Positions 1 through 11,102 of a DNA stretch of 64,000 nucleotides are shown here, piece after piece. The stretch's first letter is position 1. The number at the start of each line of letters is the position of its first letter. The notes beneath the pieces are model-generated. The model saw nothing but the letters and a program-made list of their open reading frames with translations, was not told the origin of the DNA and made no database searches. Position numbers and translations under genes: made by a program. Where the stretch lies: positions 21,923,205-21,987,204 of the forward strand of contig NW_022098000.1 in assembly GCF_002288925.2 (NCBI RefSeq). The letters are read 5' to 3'. The stretch is from Delphinapterus leucas. Taxonomy: Eukaryota; Chordata; Mammalia; Artiodactyla; Monodontidae.

Positions 1-229
1 GAAAGGTGGGAAAACCTATCCTGAGGACAGAGCTGCTGACATACCGAGGATGCAAGGTAGGAAATGACAAGAACGGGGTTCTTGGGTATCATCACGGAGC
101 CCCTGAAGTGACTCAGGTCACATCATGTAAGCTAATAATTTTTATTATTGTTTCAGCCATTTAAAATTGGATTTTTGATCCAGCAACACTCAAAGAAGGC
201 ATCGTCCCAACACCAGCACACAGAGATAC
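1..229. other. unannotated sequence at left edge
   Basis: I see no repeat or coding signal here apart from an AT-rich patch near 130-175. Confidence 0.5.
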
Positions 230-500
230 ATCTGGCTTGTTCTTTTCCAAGGGCTGCACACTAATTTGACTTGTCCCCTATGGATGGGCTTCTAGATTAT
301 TTCCAGTTTTGACAAGCGATGCTGTTAAGGACCTTCCTTATACATACCTTTGCTGAGTCAAAGGACACGAGCATTTTAATTTCAACAGAAACCACAAGTG
401 CCCTCCAGAGAGGTCACCCCAAGTTAGACTCTTTCTCTACACCCTCACTATTATCACAGATGGTATCAGCCTTAATTCATCTCTGCCTTACTAACAGATG
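230..500 (-). repeat. old L1 fragment, reversed
   Basis: The text 'gattatttccagtttt' followed about 65 bases on by 'gctgagtcaaaggacacg', then 'ttgccctccaga'-like wording (here 'agtgccctccagag'), follows the reverse complement of mammalian L1 3' untranslated sequence ('gtttccagttttt...gctgggtcaaagggta...tgccctccagaaagg'). It is strongly diverged with no visible poly(A) end or TSD. The assignment rests on recalled consensus wording and the ends are approximate. Confidence 0.4.
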
Positions 501-769
501 AAGTTCCTTTTATTGTTTTCTTTTGTATTTTAAAAACCACAAGTGAAACAGAATCTTTTCATCTGTTTAAAAGCCTCTTGTAGTTTTCCTAAGAATCTTC
601 CTGGGAACTCCCAAAGTTCCTTCTTTACAACTAAGACATTATAGATGACATTAGAAGAAGGTGTAATACGGAGCTGACCTACTTCCTAAAAGGTAATGAA
701 AGATGAAGGGCAAAAGAGCTCAGGTGTATATATCTAGCCATTGACGTGACACAACACCAAAGGACATTA
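501..769. other. unannotated sequence
   Basis: AT-rich single-copy-looking DNA up to the first SINE; nothing coding seen. Confidence 0.5.
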
Positions 770-781
770 AAAAGCCCTTAG

Positions 782-994
782 GGGCTTCCCTGGTGGCGCA
801 GTGGTTGAGAGTCCGCCTGCCGATGCAGGGGACACGGGTTCGTGTCCTGGTCCGGGAAGATCCCACGTGCCGCGGAGCGGCTGGGCCCGTGAGCCATGGC
901 CGCTGAGCCTGCGCGTCCGGAGCCTGTGCTCCGCAACGGGAGAGGCCACAACAGTGAGAGGCCCGCGTACCGCAAAAAAAAAAAAAAAAAAAAA
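782..994 (+). mobile_element. CHR-type SINE, short form
   Basis: A tRNA-derived SINE begins with 'ggcttccctggtggcgcagtgg'. The A-box region is 'tggcgcagtggttgagag' and the B-box 'gggttcgtgtcc'. The body ends 'gcccgcgtaccgc' before a run of about 23 A. The TSD 'aagcccttag' occurs at 772-781 and again at 995-1004. High similarity to the other short copies and the intact TSD point to a young insertion made with L1 machinery. Its open frames on both strands are incidental. Confidence 0.95.
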
Positions 995-1004
995 AAGCCC
1001 TTAG

Positions 1005-2759
1005 AATTGTAAAAGGGGAAAAGTTTTTAACTCCTATTGCAGCAGTGCATTTTGGAAGTCAGTTTCAGCTGAAGACTCACAAGAACTGAGGAAACCATGT
1101 CACCAGTAGTGGTGAAATCTGTGGCATTCTCAGGCTGCAAGCTTGACGGCAAAGCTGAGCTCCAGCCAAAGTCAGCAGAGGGTCACAGCACCTGTGTCTC
1201 TGCCCCAGCAGCCAGGGGACCTCAGAGGACTCCAAGCCCCTGGTATCCAGGACAAAGCGTTAGTCTAATCACTGGAAAATGCTCATGTTTTCTAGAATGT
1301 CTTCATGCAATATTTACATGTGCCTGTAACAAGGAGCTGGGGGGAAGGAGGGGGGAGCAAAACCCAAAACCACCTTACCTCGGGGGCCGAGCAATGCCTG
1401 GAAATAGGTACTAAGTGATGCATCAAAGTGTTCCATTTTAAAACCTATTAAGAAAAAGAGACATTGATTAAATCTCTACTCAAAATGCTTTTTGTATTTT
1501 TTCATAAAACAACAAGAACAAATTCTTTTCAGGGAACATGCTCTGGACAAGGTTAAGTTCCTCATGTACAAACAATTTCTTTTTAAACTCACAAAAGTAA
1601 CTTATGGGGTAAGTTCTAATTTGAAAATCAAAAGAAAAGACACAATCCCGCGAATTCACTTTATAAATGAAGCGCCAGTTTTCTGTGCTTCTTTTCTCAG
1701 CTCTGTAAAAACTCTCTCCGTGAAGCTGAAATCTCAGTGAGGAGAAGGATGGAACTGGATAGAAAGGAGGCAGACAGGGAAGAGCCCATCAGGGCAAATA
1801 GGACCGCCACAGGGAGAAGACAGTTCCTCTGCTGGGTACTTTTATTAATTACTGTCTTAACTCACGTCCATAGTAAAAAAAATTCAAACATTTAAAATGA
1901 AAAGAGGAGGTAAGAAAAATCTCATCACTTTGCTCCAACACAATCCCTCCACCCCACTGTTAGAAGAAGCCTACTGGTACCATTTCTTGGGTATACTTCC
2001 AGAGATTTCTCTCTTTTGAGCACAAAAGAAGTCATGCCAAATGGGAGTTTTTACAATTGTTGGTCACAACCCATTAATAGATGATCAAGTCAACTTCGCA
2101 TTAGAAATAATAAACTGATCATAATTATCACAGTGCTTTGCCGTTAGTGAGAATGAATGTCACGAATCTTCAGTGTTACTGTACCGTACTTATGAGTATG
2201 ATGTACTCAGCTGCGATGTGAAATATATTCTTACTGTGGTAACTGCAAAAAAAAAAAAGGCTTGGAAAAATATTGCTGATTGTTTTCACTGACAACATCT
2301 TGGAGATGATCTCCTATCACTGGTTACAGACCTACCTCCATCTTTAAGAGTTTAAAACTCCCTATTTTCCCCCCATTTAAGATTTACATTTACAGGGTAG
2401 CAAAGCATCTTTTCATCTGTGTATTGACTAGATTTTCTATATTAAAGTTCGGAGGCATACGTTTAACTGTCTTGGTCATTACTCTCATAGAAATAACCAC
2501 AAATATTTTTGCTTCCAAGGGCAAAGGCAAAATTGGTTTCATCAACTAGGCAGTTAATCCTTTGCCATCGATGACACCTTGAAAGCAGCAGCGACCAGGG
2601 TTCCGTTCCAGCATCTGTCCTGCCCTGGGGGGAGACTTGCAGGGAGCGGACTCCCTCAGCCAAGAAGCCACCAGCTCCCACACACCCAAGTGCCAACAAT
2701 TAGATATGCCACCTTTGTCATTCAACAGTTACACAACTAGGTAGAAAAGCGTGACAGGC
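1005..2759. other. unannotated intron-like or intergenic DNA
   Basis: No convincing exon or recent repeat is visible. A short A tract occurs at 2247-2258. Wording around 2390-2450 ('catcttttcatctgtgtattg') vaguely recalls reversed L1, but it is too short to call. The 105-codon open frame at 1097-1414 has no recognisable motif and looks like chance. Confidence 0.5.
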
Positions 2760-2985
2760 TGGCAGGTGATTAAGAGGCTCCACGTTGGGCTCCTTATCAG
2801 ACAATTTGGGTTTGAAACCCATTTTTTCCACCTAATAGTAATATGGCCTTGGACAACTTATTTAGCCTCCTACCTGTAACATGTGGGAAATAATTGCCCC
2901 TCAGGCTGTTAAGAAGAGCAAATGATCTAATACATCAATACGCCTAAGGTCCTTAGAGCAGTGCCTGGCGCGCAGAAAGCCCTCC
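2760..2985 (+). repeat. MIR SINE
   Basis: The order of diverged MIR blocks is clear: 'gggtttgaaaccc', 'aatatggccttggacaacttatttagcctcc', then 'cctcaggctgttaagaag' and 'cttagagcagtgcctggcgc'. These match the core and 3' part of the ancient tRNA-derived MIR family. Ends are approximate and no TSD can be expected at this age. Confidence 0.8.
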
Positions 2986-4384
2986 CATAAAGGTTTCCTG
3001 CTGTGTGTCTGCCGCAGGGTCCACTCCACAGTGGATACCGCCAGCGTCCGTGTGCCCTGCCCACTAAACTCCCACCAGTGAGCCCACAACATCCAATGCA
3101 AGTCCTAACACCCGCAGGGGGCAGCAATGGAAGGTGGGACAGTTGACAACATCTCAGGAGGGAGGCACCTGTCAGCGTGAAGCATTATCTGAGCATGAAA
3201 GATGAGGCTGAAATGAACGTACTAAACCTACTGTGTACAAAGGATTGTTGAATAGGGAAAAACACAAAGAGCTCGCCTGGAGGCCTAGAACAGACTAGAT
3301 TTTCACGATGGGGGAGAAGGCACGTGCTGAACACCAAAACCAACCGAGTTTGCCAACAAGCAGATGTTGGAAATGATGCACATACGCGTTAACAACAAGC
3401 TGTAAAAGTCCTAGCAAGTAACAGCATTCTGGGATCTAACGTCAGGAACACACCTGACGAAAACAGTAAGAACACGCTTCTCATTTTTAACTAAGAGCCC
3501 TTTCACGGGAGCCTGTAACCAGTTTTGGTTTCTATGTAGGGAGGATGTAGAAAAGCTGGAAACAGAAGTAAAGGAATGCTCAAAAATGACAGGAAACAGA
3601 CCTGTGGGGTGGAGGTGGGGGGAGAACATTCGTGGACTTAGGGAAAAAATGAGGCCTAGGAATGGGTATAAATGACCCATCGTTACAAAGATGACAATGC
3701 TGACATCATGGCAACAGAAAAGCAGCCTGGCTAAACACAAGGCAAAATTTCAGTCCAATCGCACTGAACCCAGCAGCAGGCCCCCAGACGAGACTACGAG
3801 ATCTAGTATGTGGTGATACTGAAGGCTTCTGTTACAGGCCATCTGTCCTGAATGATCCGAATCTGAACCCGTCCTGAGCCCTGCAGGAGGTGGCAGCACA
3901 GGGGCTCATTCTAAGACGGAACATCTCCACACGCTTCTGCCAGTAAGGGCCCAGCTGTTCTTAGACCACATTTCTTCTCAGCTTGAGAATTCTCTCAGGC
4001 TTGCAGAACTTTTCACCATCCAACTTGGGAACACGTGAAAAAGCTAGCCAAACAATCACAACAGTAGTAATTTTCAGAGAGAGTTGCTCATAATTCCTGA
4101 AACGTCTATGTTGAGAAGGGGGAACATGAGGCCCTAACCAGCAGAGTCCCTGGCCGGGGAATCGGAGGCCTGGTTGTGGGCTGGACGCGGCCACGTTCAT
4201 GGCTTCCCCCAGCCTCTCCCCGGGCCACGCCCACAACTGGACACGTCCCGTGACCTGCTCAGAAGGGGCTGTTTTTACACTGGTCACCAGGAGGCTTCTC
4301 CAGCAAAGGTTTGCTTTCATCATCTCAGCACAGTTCTGAGTTCCTGTCCAGCCGGCCACACGTCCAGGTCCCTTAATACCATGG
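2986..4384. other. unannotated DNA
   Basis: No recognised repeat. The minus-strand frames at 3411-3740 (109 codons) and 3961-4359 (132 codons) carry no domain or motif I recognise, and neither has a convincing start context or splice site. I treat both as chance. Confidence 0.5.
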
Positions 4385-4580
4385 ATTCATTTCTCATTCA
4401 TACCACAAGCTTACCAAGCACGTGCCCCGTGCCAGGAGCAGAGGCAGGACGGCCCTGACGGGTGCAGCAGGAAACAAAATTCCAGGCTGGGCAGGAGCAC
4501 ACACGTAAAATATGGTACGTTAAGTGACCGTCAGCAAGAAAAAATAAAGCAGGGTAAAGGGGACGGGATCACGGAGCAAA
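4385..4580 (-). repeat. L2 LINE 3' region, reversed
   Basis: The order 'attcatttctcattcat', 'accaagcacgtgccccgtgccaggagc', 'gcagcaggaaacaaaattcc', 'aataaagcagggtaaagg' follows the reverse complement of the L2 end ('attcattcaacaaatatttattgagcacctactatgtgccaggc...cagtgaacaaaac...'). It is ancient, with loose ends. Confidence 0.55.
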
Positions 4581-4589
4581 AATTTACTT

Positions 4590-5300
4590 TGGAAAATGCA
4601 GTCGCCACTCGGAGATGGTGACCACAGAGCGGAGAGAAAGGGCACTCCAGTATGAGGGCCAGCTGGGGGCAGGGGCCTGGGGCCATCTCCCCTCTGTCCT
4701 CCCCTCCCCGCCCACTGGGGTTCACAGAAATCAACCCCACAGCGCGGGGAGCTCGTGGCCACCGGCTGGCAGGGGAGGCGGCTCCTTAGCTGCACTCACA
4801 CCGGTCCCCGCGTCCCCTTCGCAGTTCCCTGGCTGGCCCGCCTGGCAGGAACAGGACAAAAGGTCCCAGCAAGTGAACTCCCGCCAGGCCGGCCCGCCCT
4901 GCTGGGCGAACTGTGCACTTGCTGAGCAGCCTGTGGGCTGAGCCGTACTCTTTTGTACTTTTCTAAAGGAACGGGAGAGGCACGGGGCCCTGCAAAGCCC
5001 TTGACACTCTGCCTGGTGATCTGGGATCACGGGAATGGCATGACCCACTTTGCACAAGGTGTCCAACTGCACGGCCAGGTCTGTGGCCTGCCTGACTGTG
5101 GCAGATCCCCATCTTCCAAGCTGCACGTGGGCTGGGAACGTCACTTCTTAACAACCAGGCAACCTACTGGCAGCTTGGGCGAGCTGGGCCACTCAGGCAC
5201 ACAGCTGCTCTGGACAATTGTACTAGCAGGGACCAAGCCCATGTGCTGGGCCCACGCAAGAGGAGCTCTGGTCCTGAGTGCAGCCAAAGAATAAGCCATT
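4590..5300. other. GC-rich patch with overlapping open frames
   Basis: Base composition rises sharply compared with its flanks, and open frames of 91-137 codons occur on both strands (for example 4615-4941 plus, 4731-5144 minus, 4953-5294 plus). 'ccgcgtccccttcgcag' at about 4806-4822 resembles a splice acceptor on the plus strand. No protein family is recognisable. Frames open on both strands at once are expected from GC-rich, stop-poor DNA. It could be a conserved noncoding element or an unrecognised exon. Confidence 0.35.
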
Positions 5301-7143
5301 CTTTGATGTGACTGGTTCCCCACACTCAGACAGGAAAAAGGGAGAGTTAGCACCTCCCAGGGGCCAGATCACGCTGACACCTAGCCAAGCATCGCCTCCC
5401 CACCCTCTTTAACCAGGAGTCTCTGGCACTCGCTCAACCTACGGGGCCTCCCAGAATGACAGGTCACGACAGGGAGTAATCAGATACATTAAGGAAAATT
5501 CCAACCACAACAGCATCCAAAAGCTCTTCACGAGTTCAAGGGCCACACACAGAAAATGACAACAATGAAAACAGGATAAGGGTAGAGAACACGGGCAGGT
5601 AAATTAGAATAGATTTTAAAGAACTCCTCTGTACGCACATTTCCCAAAAGACACTCTTAGTTGAAAGCCACTTCCCACTATCAAATTCGGGAGTGTTTCT
5701 GGTAACCATGCAGCTGTATTACAATTGCGCCTCATTGTAAGTATCTCACTAAGAAAAGAAATGATTAACTAGGGCCAGTAATTACCCTGTATTAAAAGAG
5801 GATGAGAGAGCATTCAGTACACCTTCATCTAAATCAAGGATTAGTTCTGTGACGCGGCAAGTTCCTGGCACGTGTACTACGTGAGCCTCAGGCCTAAATT
5901 CAAGAGAAACGTTCAAACTACCACAGCTCAGAATACACAAACCTGGAAATACTGATGAAAACAGGGCACAAAAGGGCAAAACCCGAATCCCCCAAAGAGA
6001 GCAGGGCTCCTGTGGAAGATCCATCTGTCCATGAGTTGGCTCTCCCCAGGAGCAGGCCCAGGTGAGTCATCTGCGTGAGGCTGAACAAGCATTCGTTTTC
6101 ACTGTGATCTAGTATCACACAGAATTTGCTGGAGGCTTGAAACAAGACACAACAAGCTCTACGGCAAACCAGTGCCCCCCCTTTCCACGCGGCCCCCAAG
6201 AGAGACAACAAACTGTGAGCAAATGGGGTGGTGGGGTGACCACAGGGAAGGTCGCTGGGGTTAAGGAAAGCTGCTCCCACCGCGATTCTCAAGATGAAGT
6301 TATTGGTCTTGGTAAGAGCGCAAATGCTGAGCATCTTGGCCATTTATACCTGGAGCAGAAGAAAGTGAGAAAGCTGCTGAGCACGTGAAAAGTACTGAGA
6401 TCTTAAGGCAAATTTGTTTTAAAGGATAGTAAGATTTAAAAAAATTATAAAGGAAGTTAATTACCTAAAGGAAGTTAATTACCTAAACCCACAACCAGGC
6501 TGTTTGCTGACTCTCAAGCTTAGCAGTGACAATTGATTTTCAGGGTCAAGCCCTGGTTTTTCTTGCTGCCAAGGCAATGGTGGCAGGGAGAAGTCAGCTT
6601 GCTTTGAAAGCCCCCTTTCCTGTGAAATCAGTCAAGTCACATTGCTTTTGGTTTAAAGATGTGTTTACTGCAGACATTTAACTACTGTTAGCTTCCTCAT
6701 CGTGTCCTGTTTTATTTATTTATTCACTTAGAATTGTCACAGTTCATCTAAAAATGAGTCAGCTAAACTGAGCTTCCAGCTCCAAGGGGTCAGGAGGAAA
6801 TCTCCCTCCACTTTCTATTCTCCAACCCATTCATCCCCTTAACAGTCAACTCCTGTTAAGCAGGCATGGGAACATTCCAAGTTGCTGCCAATAACACAAA
6901 ACATTAAATGGTGCTTTAATTTGGTAGTCACAACACTGTTTCTTGAATTTAAAAAGGTTTTTCTTGGTTGGAGAAAATCAGCTTGGGAATAAGAGGAGGA
7001 AAATGACCACATCTGCTCAGAAATGTTAAAATATACAACTGTCATAGAGACCCTAAGGAGAAAAACATCTAAGCACTAACAAGCTTCCAGATATGAAAGC
7101 AAGTTGACAAGAGAATCCCTTTAGAGTGCTGGCACTTAAAAAG
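5301..7143. other. unannotated DNA with a small tandem duplication
   Basis: Mostly single-copy-looking sequence. An 18-bp unit 'aaaggaagttaattacct' is repeated twice in tandem at 6449-6484, and a short TTTA run lies near 6710-6725. The 141-codon minus frame at 5918-6343 has no recognisable motif. Confidence 0.5.
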
Positions 7144-7156
7144 AAGATAACTCCGG

Positions 7157-7357
7157 GGTTTCCCTGGTGGCGCAGTGGTTGAGAGTCCGCCTGCCGATGC
7201 AGGGGACATGGGTTCGTGCCCCGGTCCGGGAAGATCCCACATGCCGCGGAGCGGCTGGGCCTGTGAGCCATGGCCGCTGGGCCTGCGCGTCCGGAGCCTG
7301 TCCTCCGCAACGGGAGAGGCCACAGCAGTGAGGGGCCCGCGTACCGCAAAAAAAAAA
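7157..7357 (+). mobile_element. CHR-type SINE, short form
   Basis: Full-length short-form copy beginning 'ggtttccctggtggcgcag' and ending 'gcccgcgtaccgc' plus A12. The 13-bp TSD 'aagataactccgg' is exact at 7144-7156 and 7358-7370, which marks this as one of the youngest insertions in the window. Confidence 0.96.
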
Positions 7358-7370
7358 AAGATAACTCCGG

Positions 7371-8484
7371 ATTAAATCTTGGCTCGGGAGAAATTATCTG
7401 CCACATCAATAGATAATTGGTGTGGTCCCCTCATTCCGACAATCCAGGAATCTGTGCTTACTCTCATTCCCCCATAAGCTTCTCATACTTTCTTACCCTC
7501 ATTCTAAGGGCACATCCAACTCTCGTTAATACTCTGATGGAGTCATTCTCTCCTACTGTACAGCAAGCACGTGAGAAAGGACACAGCTCTGGCTGGGCTT
7601 CAGGCCAGTCACTGCAAAGCTGGGGCACCGCCAGGCACCACCAAGTCCTGCTATAGGTCAGCGCTGCGGTTAAAGGCTGAGCCCCTCGTTCTGGTGTAAT
7701 GGACAACTGGGGCGTGGGGGGGGCGGGGACTGTAAATGCTGCCACACTCAAGTTTTCCCTTATCCAAAAGTTAGATGAGACAGGTTGAAAGGGAAGCCCA
7801 CGTCACCTCCAACTCCTTGGTTGCCACCAGTTAACTGAAAAGCACTATTCTAACCATTGCCGAAGAAGGACATTCTATTCTTCTAAAGCGGTGGAGGGTC
7901 ACACCCACTCTGTTCTTAAATGAATCATCTGTGGTCCTTCCTCCCTGTTCATTCTGTCTTCAACCTTTTCTCCAAGTCCCAGGTTAGGTGTCAAGTGACT
8001 CCCCCTTGGCCTCTAGTAGCTTCTAGGGGAATTCTTATTCAGAGCTAAGGAACAGAACATATCATCAAAGTTCTTCCCCAGTAAAGACCCCACACACCAA
8101 CCCACTTACCCCACAAGCATCTGGAGAGGGGTTCACTGTAGAAAATTACTCTCGGGCGACTCAATTCTCATTGGAAATCAGAAGAATAAAACCAGTGACA
8201 TTTGGCTTCGGTTGAAGCACACTGTCATTTGGAAGAAGACGAAGCGAATATAGACACAGAAAGCCCCTTGCCGCTGGATGAAGGCCAGACTGCTGTGGAC
8301 GGACGGAGAGCTCTGCTCCCACAAAGAGCTTTGCTGACAGTAACTAGTAACTCATCAATCCACACGAGGCGGTGAGACAAGGTGAAAGACCCGAGTGCCG
8401 GAATCAGGTCTTCCCATGACTGGTTTTATTTCTGTGCTCCTGGTGATGCTGTGACTGCCCTTCATGCTACCAGTCGTCGGAAAG
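7371..8484. other. unannotated DNA
   Basis: No repeat family recognised. A G-run with flanking GC-rich DNA lies at 7711-7730. Confidence 0.5.
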
Positions 8485-8620
8485 GCAGCTGAATATTTAA
8501 CAAGCGCCTACTATGTGCCAAGCAGTATACAGTACTGCTCGTTAGGAAAACGACTGACGGAGACAGACATCACTCTGCCCTCCTGAAACACAGTGGTTGG
8601 CAGTGTGCAAAGACCCTGTG
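8485..8620 (-). repeat. L2-like LINE end, reversed
   Basis: 'aatatttaacaagcgcctac', 'tatgtgccaagcag' and 'gacggagacagacatcactctgccctcctg' follow the reversed L2 3' end ('aaatatttattgagcgcctactatgtgccaggcac...agacaaggtccctgccctc'). Confidence 0.6.
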
Positions 8621-8624
8621 GCGA

Positions 8625-8800
8625 GCACTGGGCAGGAGCCCGACAGCCAGGGTTCCAGCCCCTGCTCCACCACTTACTAGCTGTGTGACCTTGGGCCAGC
8701 TACTTAATTTCCTCACCTGTAAAAGAAGGGCCATTGACAGTGCCTTCTCTATGGGATTAAATGAGTCAATAACATATGTAAAATATTTACAATCATGCAT
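8625..8800 (+). repeat. MIR SINE
   Basis: Well-preserved MIR core: 'ccactta' + 'ctagctgtgtgacc' + 'ttgggccagctacttaatttcc' + 'tcacctgtaaaa', followed by 'gggattaaatgag'. Confidence 0.88.
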
Positions 8801-9460
8801 GCACACAATAGATGCAAACATATCTGCGTTATCATCATCATTACAAAGACCTCTGGCGCTGACCAATTTCACATTCAATGTTCATCAGAGTTTTTGCTAA
8901 GCCATAGACTGGGGTCCCCTGCAAAGTCCATGGGCAATGAAACCTGCCCACATCCACACCTCACAGCTCTGGCATTCTCTACTTTGGATGGGATGACATA
9001 ATATGTGCAAATCCAGGAGACTTTTAAGTCTCTAGATAAATTCTCTGGAATGTTAAGGGGACACTGGTCACTGACTTCTGAGTGGAAGAGAAGATCAGTG
9101 TTCATACCATCAGCACAGAGCAGAAGTCAGTCTGTACCTGACATGCCTTTTGTACTCCTAGCAACTAGCACATGGTAGATGCCCAATGAGTCCATTCATT
9201 TACTACAGCTGCAGAGGGGGCTGAGATGCCAAAGGTCACAGACTTTGGGTGGAGCCAAAGTTTGAAGCCAAGTCTCCCACCCCACAACCTACCTCTCTTA
9301 AAATACCCGGTATGGCCTTTCAAGGGGCACGTTCATAAGATCATTGTAAAGAGGATGGTGACAATATGTAAGAGTGGTTTTGAGTTCACACAGCTTTATC
9401 CATGAGAATAAATGCAGAATTAATTTTAAATAACACTATCAGGTTAAAAAACAAAAACAA
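8801..9460. other. unannotated DNA with a possible L2 end
   Basis: 'gtactcctagcaactagcac' and 'atggtagatgcccaatgagt' at about 9150-9195 resemble the plus-strand L2 3' end ('cctagcacagtgcctggcacatagtaggtgctcaataa'). The remainder is not recognised. Confidence 0.4.
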
Positions 9461-9476
9461 AACCAGTTGTATTCAC

Positions 9477-9935
9477 AGTGGGATATTACTCAGCCATAAA
9501 AAAAGAATGAAATATTGCCATTTGCAGCAACATGGATGGATCCAGAGATTACCATACTAAGTGAAGTAAGTCCGACAGAGAAAGACAAATATCAGATATC
9601 ACTTATATGTGGAATCTAAAACATAACAGCAATTAATTTATATACAAAACAGAAACAGACTCACGTAGAAAACAAACTTATGGTCACCAGAAGGGAAAGG
9701 GGGGCGGAGGAGGGATAAATTAGGAGTACTACGGGATTAACGGATACAAATTACTATATGTAAAATAGATATGCAACAAGGATTTACTATATAGCACAGG
9801 AAACAATACTCAATATCTTATAATAACCTATAATGGCAAATAATCTGAAAATATATAACTGAATCACTTTGCTATACACCTGAAACTAATACAATATCGT
9901 AAATCAACTATACTTCAATTAAAATTTTAAAAGAT
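9477..9935 (+). mobile_element. 5'-truncated L1, 3' end only
   Basis: The insert starts at 'ggatattactcagccataaa' wording, passes through 'aacatggatggatccagag' and 'gtggaatctaaaac', and ends 'cagttatacttcaatt'-type L1 3' sequence ('atcaactatacttcaatt') with an A-rich tail, all typical of even-toothed-ungulate/whale L1 3' ends. The left TSD 'aaccagttgtattcac' (9461-9476) has its partner on the far side of the adjacent SINE (about 10323-10338), so L1 and SINE form a nested pair. Confidence 0.9.
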
Positions 9936-9943
9936 CAGTTGTA

Positions 9944-10320
9944 GGGACTTCCCTGGTGGCACAGTGGTTAAGAATCCGCCTGCCAATGCAGGGGACATGG
10001 GTTCGATCCCTGGCCCGGGAAGATCCCACATGCCGCAGAGCAACTGAGCCCGCGTGCCCTATAGCCCACGCACTGCAACTACTGAAGCATGCTTACTTGA
10101 GGGCCTGAGTGCCACAACTACTGAGCCTGTGTGCTGCAACTAGTGAAGCCCACGTGCCTAGAGCCCACGCTGTGCAACAAGGGAAGCCACCGCGATGAGA
10201 AGCCCGCGCACCACAATGAAGAGTAGCCCCCACTTGCTGCAACTAGAGAAAGCCCTGCGCAGCAACGAAGACCCAATGCAGCCAAAAACAAACAAAATGA
10301 AAAAACACAAAAACCAAAAA
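9944..10320 (+). mobile_element. CHR-type SINE, long form
   Basis: Long-form copy: head 'gggacttccctggtggcaca', B box 'gggttcgatccc', then several 'cacaactactgagcc'-like units, ending 'gacccaatgcagcc' and an irregular A-rich tail. A short TSD 'cagttgta' flanks it at 9936-9943 and 10325-10332. It landed in the right-hand TSD of the L1 to its left, so it is younger than that L1. Confidence 0.92.
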
Positions 10321-10529
10321 CAACCAGTTGTATTCACTCATGATGCTTGGTAAGAGAGACCTTAGGAATCTCCATATTAAGACCTATTTGGGAAGTCAGT
10401 GGGAAAAGGGCGGCAATCCTCCTTGGCCTCATTTTCATACGCCCATCATCACTTCCACCATCTCAATCAGTGATAAAATTATAGGCTTATGTTTAAAGTG
10501 CTGTGATTGTCAGTTATACTGTAATTATC

Positions 10530-10675
10530 TGCTCATTTGTTCATAAGCCCCATTAAGCTCCAAGCCTTCAAGGGCAGCGCCTCTGATGTTCCCATCTGTG
10601 CCTTCAGAGCTTGGACCTGTGCCTGACAGACTGCCGGTTACCGGCTGAAACTATGAATGAATGAATGAATGCCTT
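10530..10675 (+). repeat. L2 LINE 3' end
   Basis: 'ccccattaagctccaagcc', 'aagggcag' and 'cctgtgcctgacagac', then '(atga)n' at 10655-10670, matches the L2 terminus ('taagctccatgagggcaggg...cctggcacatag...tgaatgaatgaatg'). Confidence 0.65.
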
Positions 10676-10699
10676 CACGTCTTTCAGTTTCACATCAAT

Positions 10700-10885
10700 G
10701 GGTCTTCCAATCTGTCCGCATCTCACAATCACCTAGAAGCTTTAAAAAACAGATTTCTGGGACCTACTCCTAGAAACTGATTCAGTAGTCAAGAGGCTGA
10801 GAAATTTGTTTTTTTTTTTTTTTTGAAAAGTTCCTCAGGTAATTTTGATGGGCAGCCAGGCTTCTTTGGGAACTACTGCTGTGTA
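10700..10885 (+). mobile_element. MER5A-like hAT DNA transposon fossil
   Basis: 'atcacctagaagctttaaaa', 'ttctgggacctactcctag', 'actgattcagta', 'cctcaggtaattttgatg' and 'gggaactactgct' follow the MER5A consensus in order. It is a non-autonomous hAT element. A run of 15 T interrupts it at about 10810. Confidence 0.75.
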
Positions 10886-11045
10886 CATAAGCTGGGCTTT
10901 GGGACTAATGAAATCTGTTGCAGACAGTATCCATGTATTGTATTACAATGACAAGAGTCTAGACTAGGACAGGGGTCAAGGACAAAATGTTTTTCATTCC
11001 TACAAATTAGGTTACAATTCCCTGTTTGCTCTAACTCCATCAGCC

Positions 11046-11102
11046 GGGGGGGGGCGGCGGGGGTGGGGGCGGGGGTGGGGGCGGGGGTGGGGGTGGGGCG
11101 CG
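11046..11102 (+). repeat. G-rich minisatellite, G-quadruplex type
   Basis: About 57 bases of nearly pure G broken by single C or T, with repeating 'gggggtgggggc' units. It contains many successive runs of four or more G separated by one base, which meets the usual G-quadruplex pattern several times over. The opposite strand reads as C-rich (i-motif type). Confidence 0.85.

Noticed and set aside
801..1004. Recurrent peptide-like frames in many places (for example 'MAAEPARPEPVLRNGRGH' and 'MVESPPADAGDTGSCPGPGR')
   Set aside because: They recur wherever a CHR-type SINE lies, in either direction, so they are translations of the SINE and not a gene family.
2100..2260. Possible second retrocopy ending in an A12 tract
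   Set aside because: No AATAAA-type signal close enough to the A tract and no matching TSD upstream.
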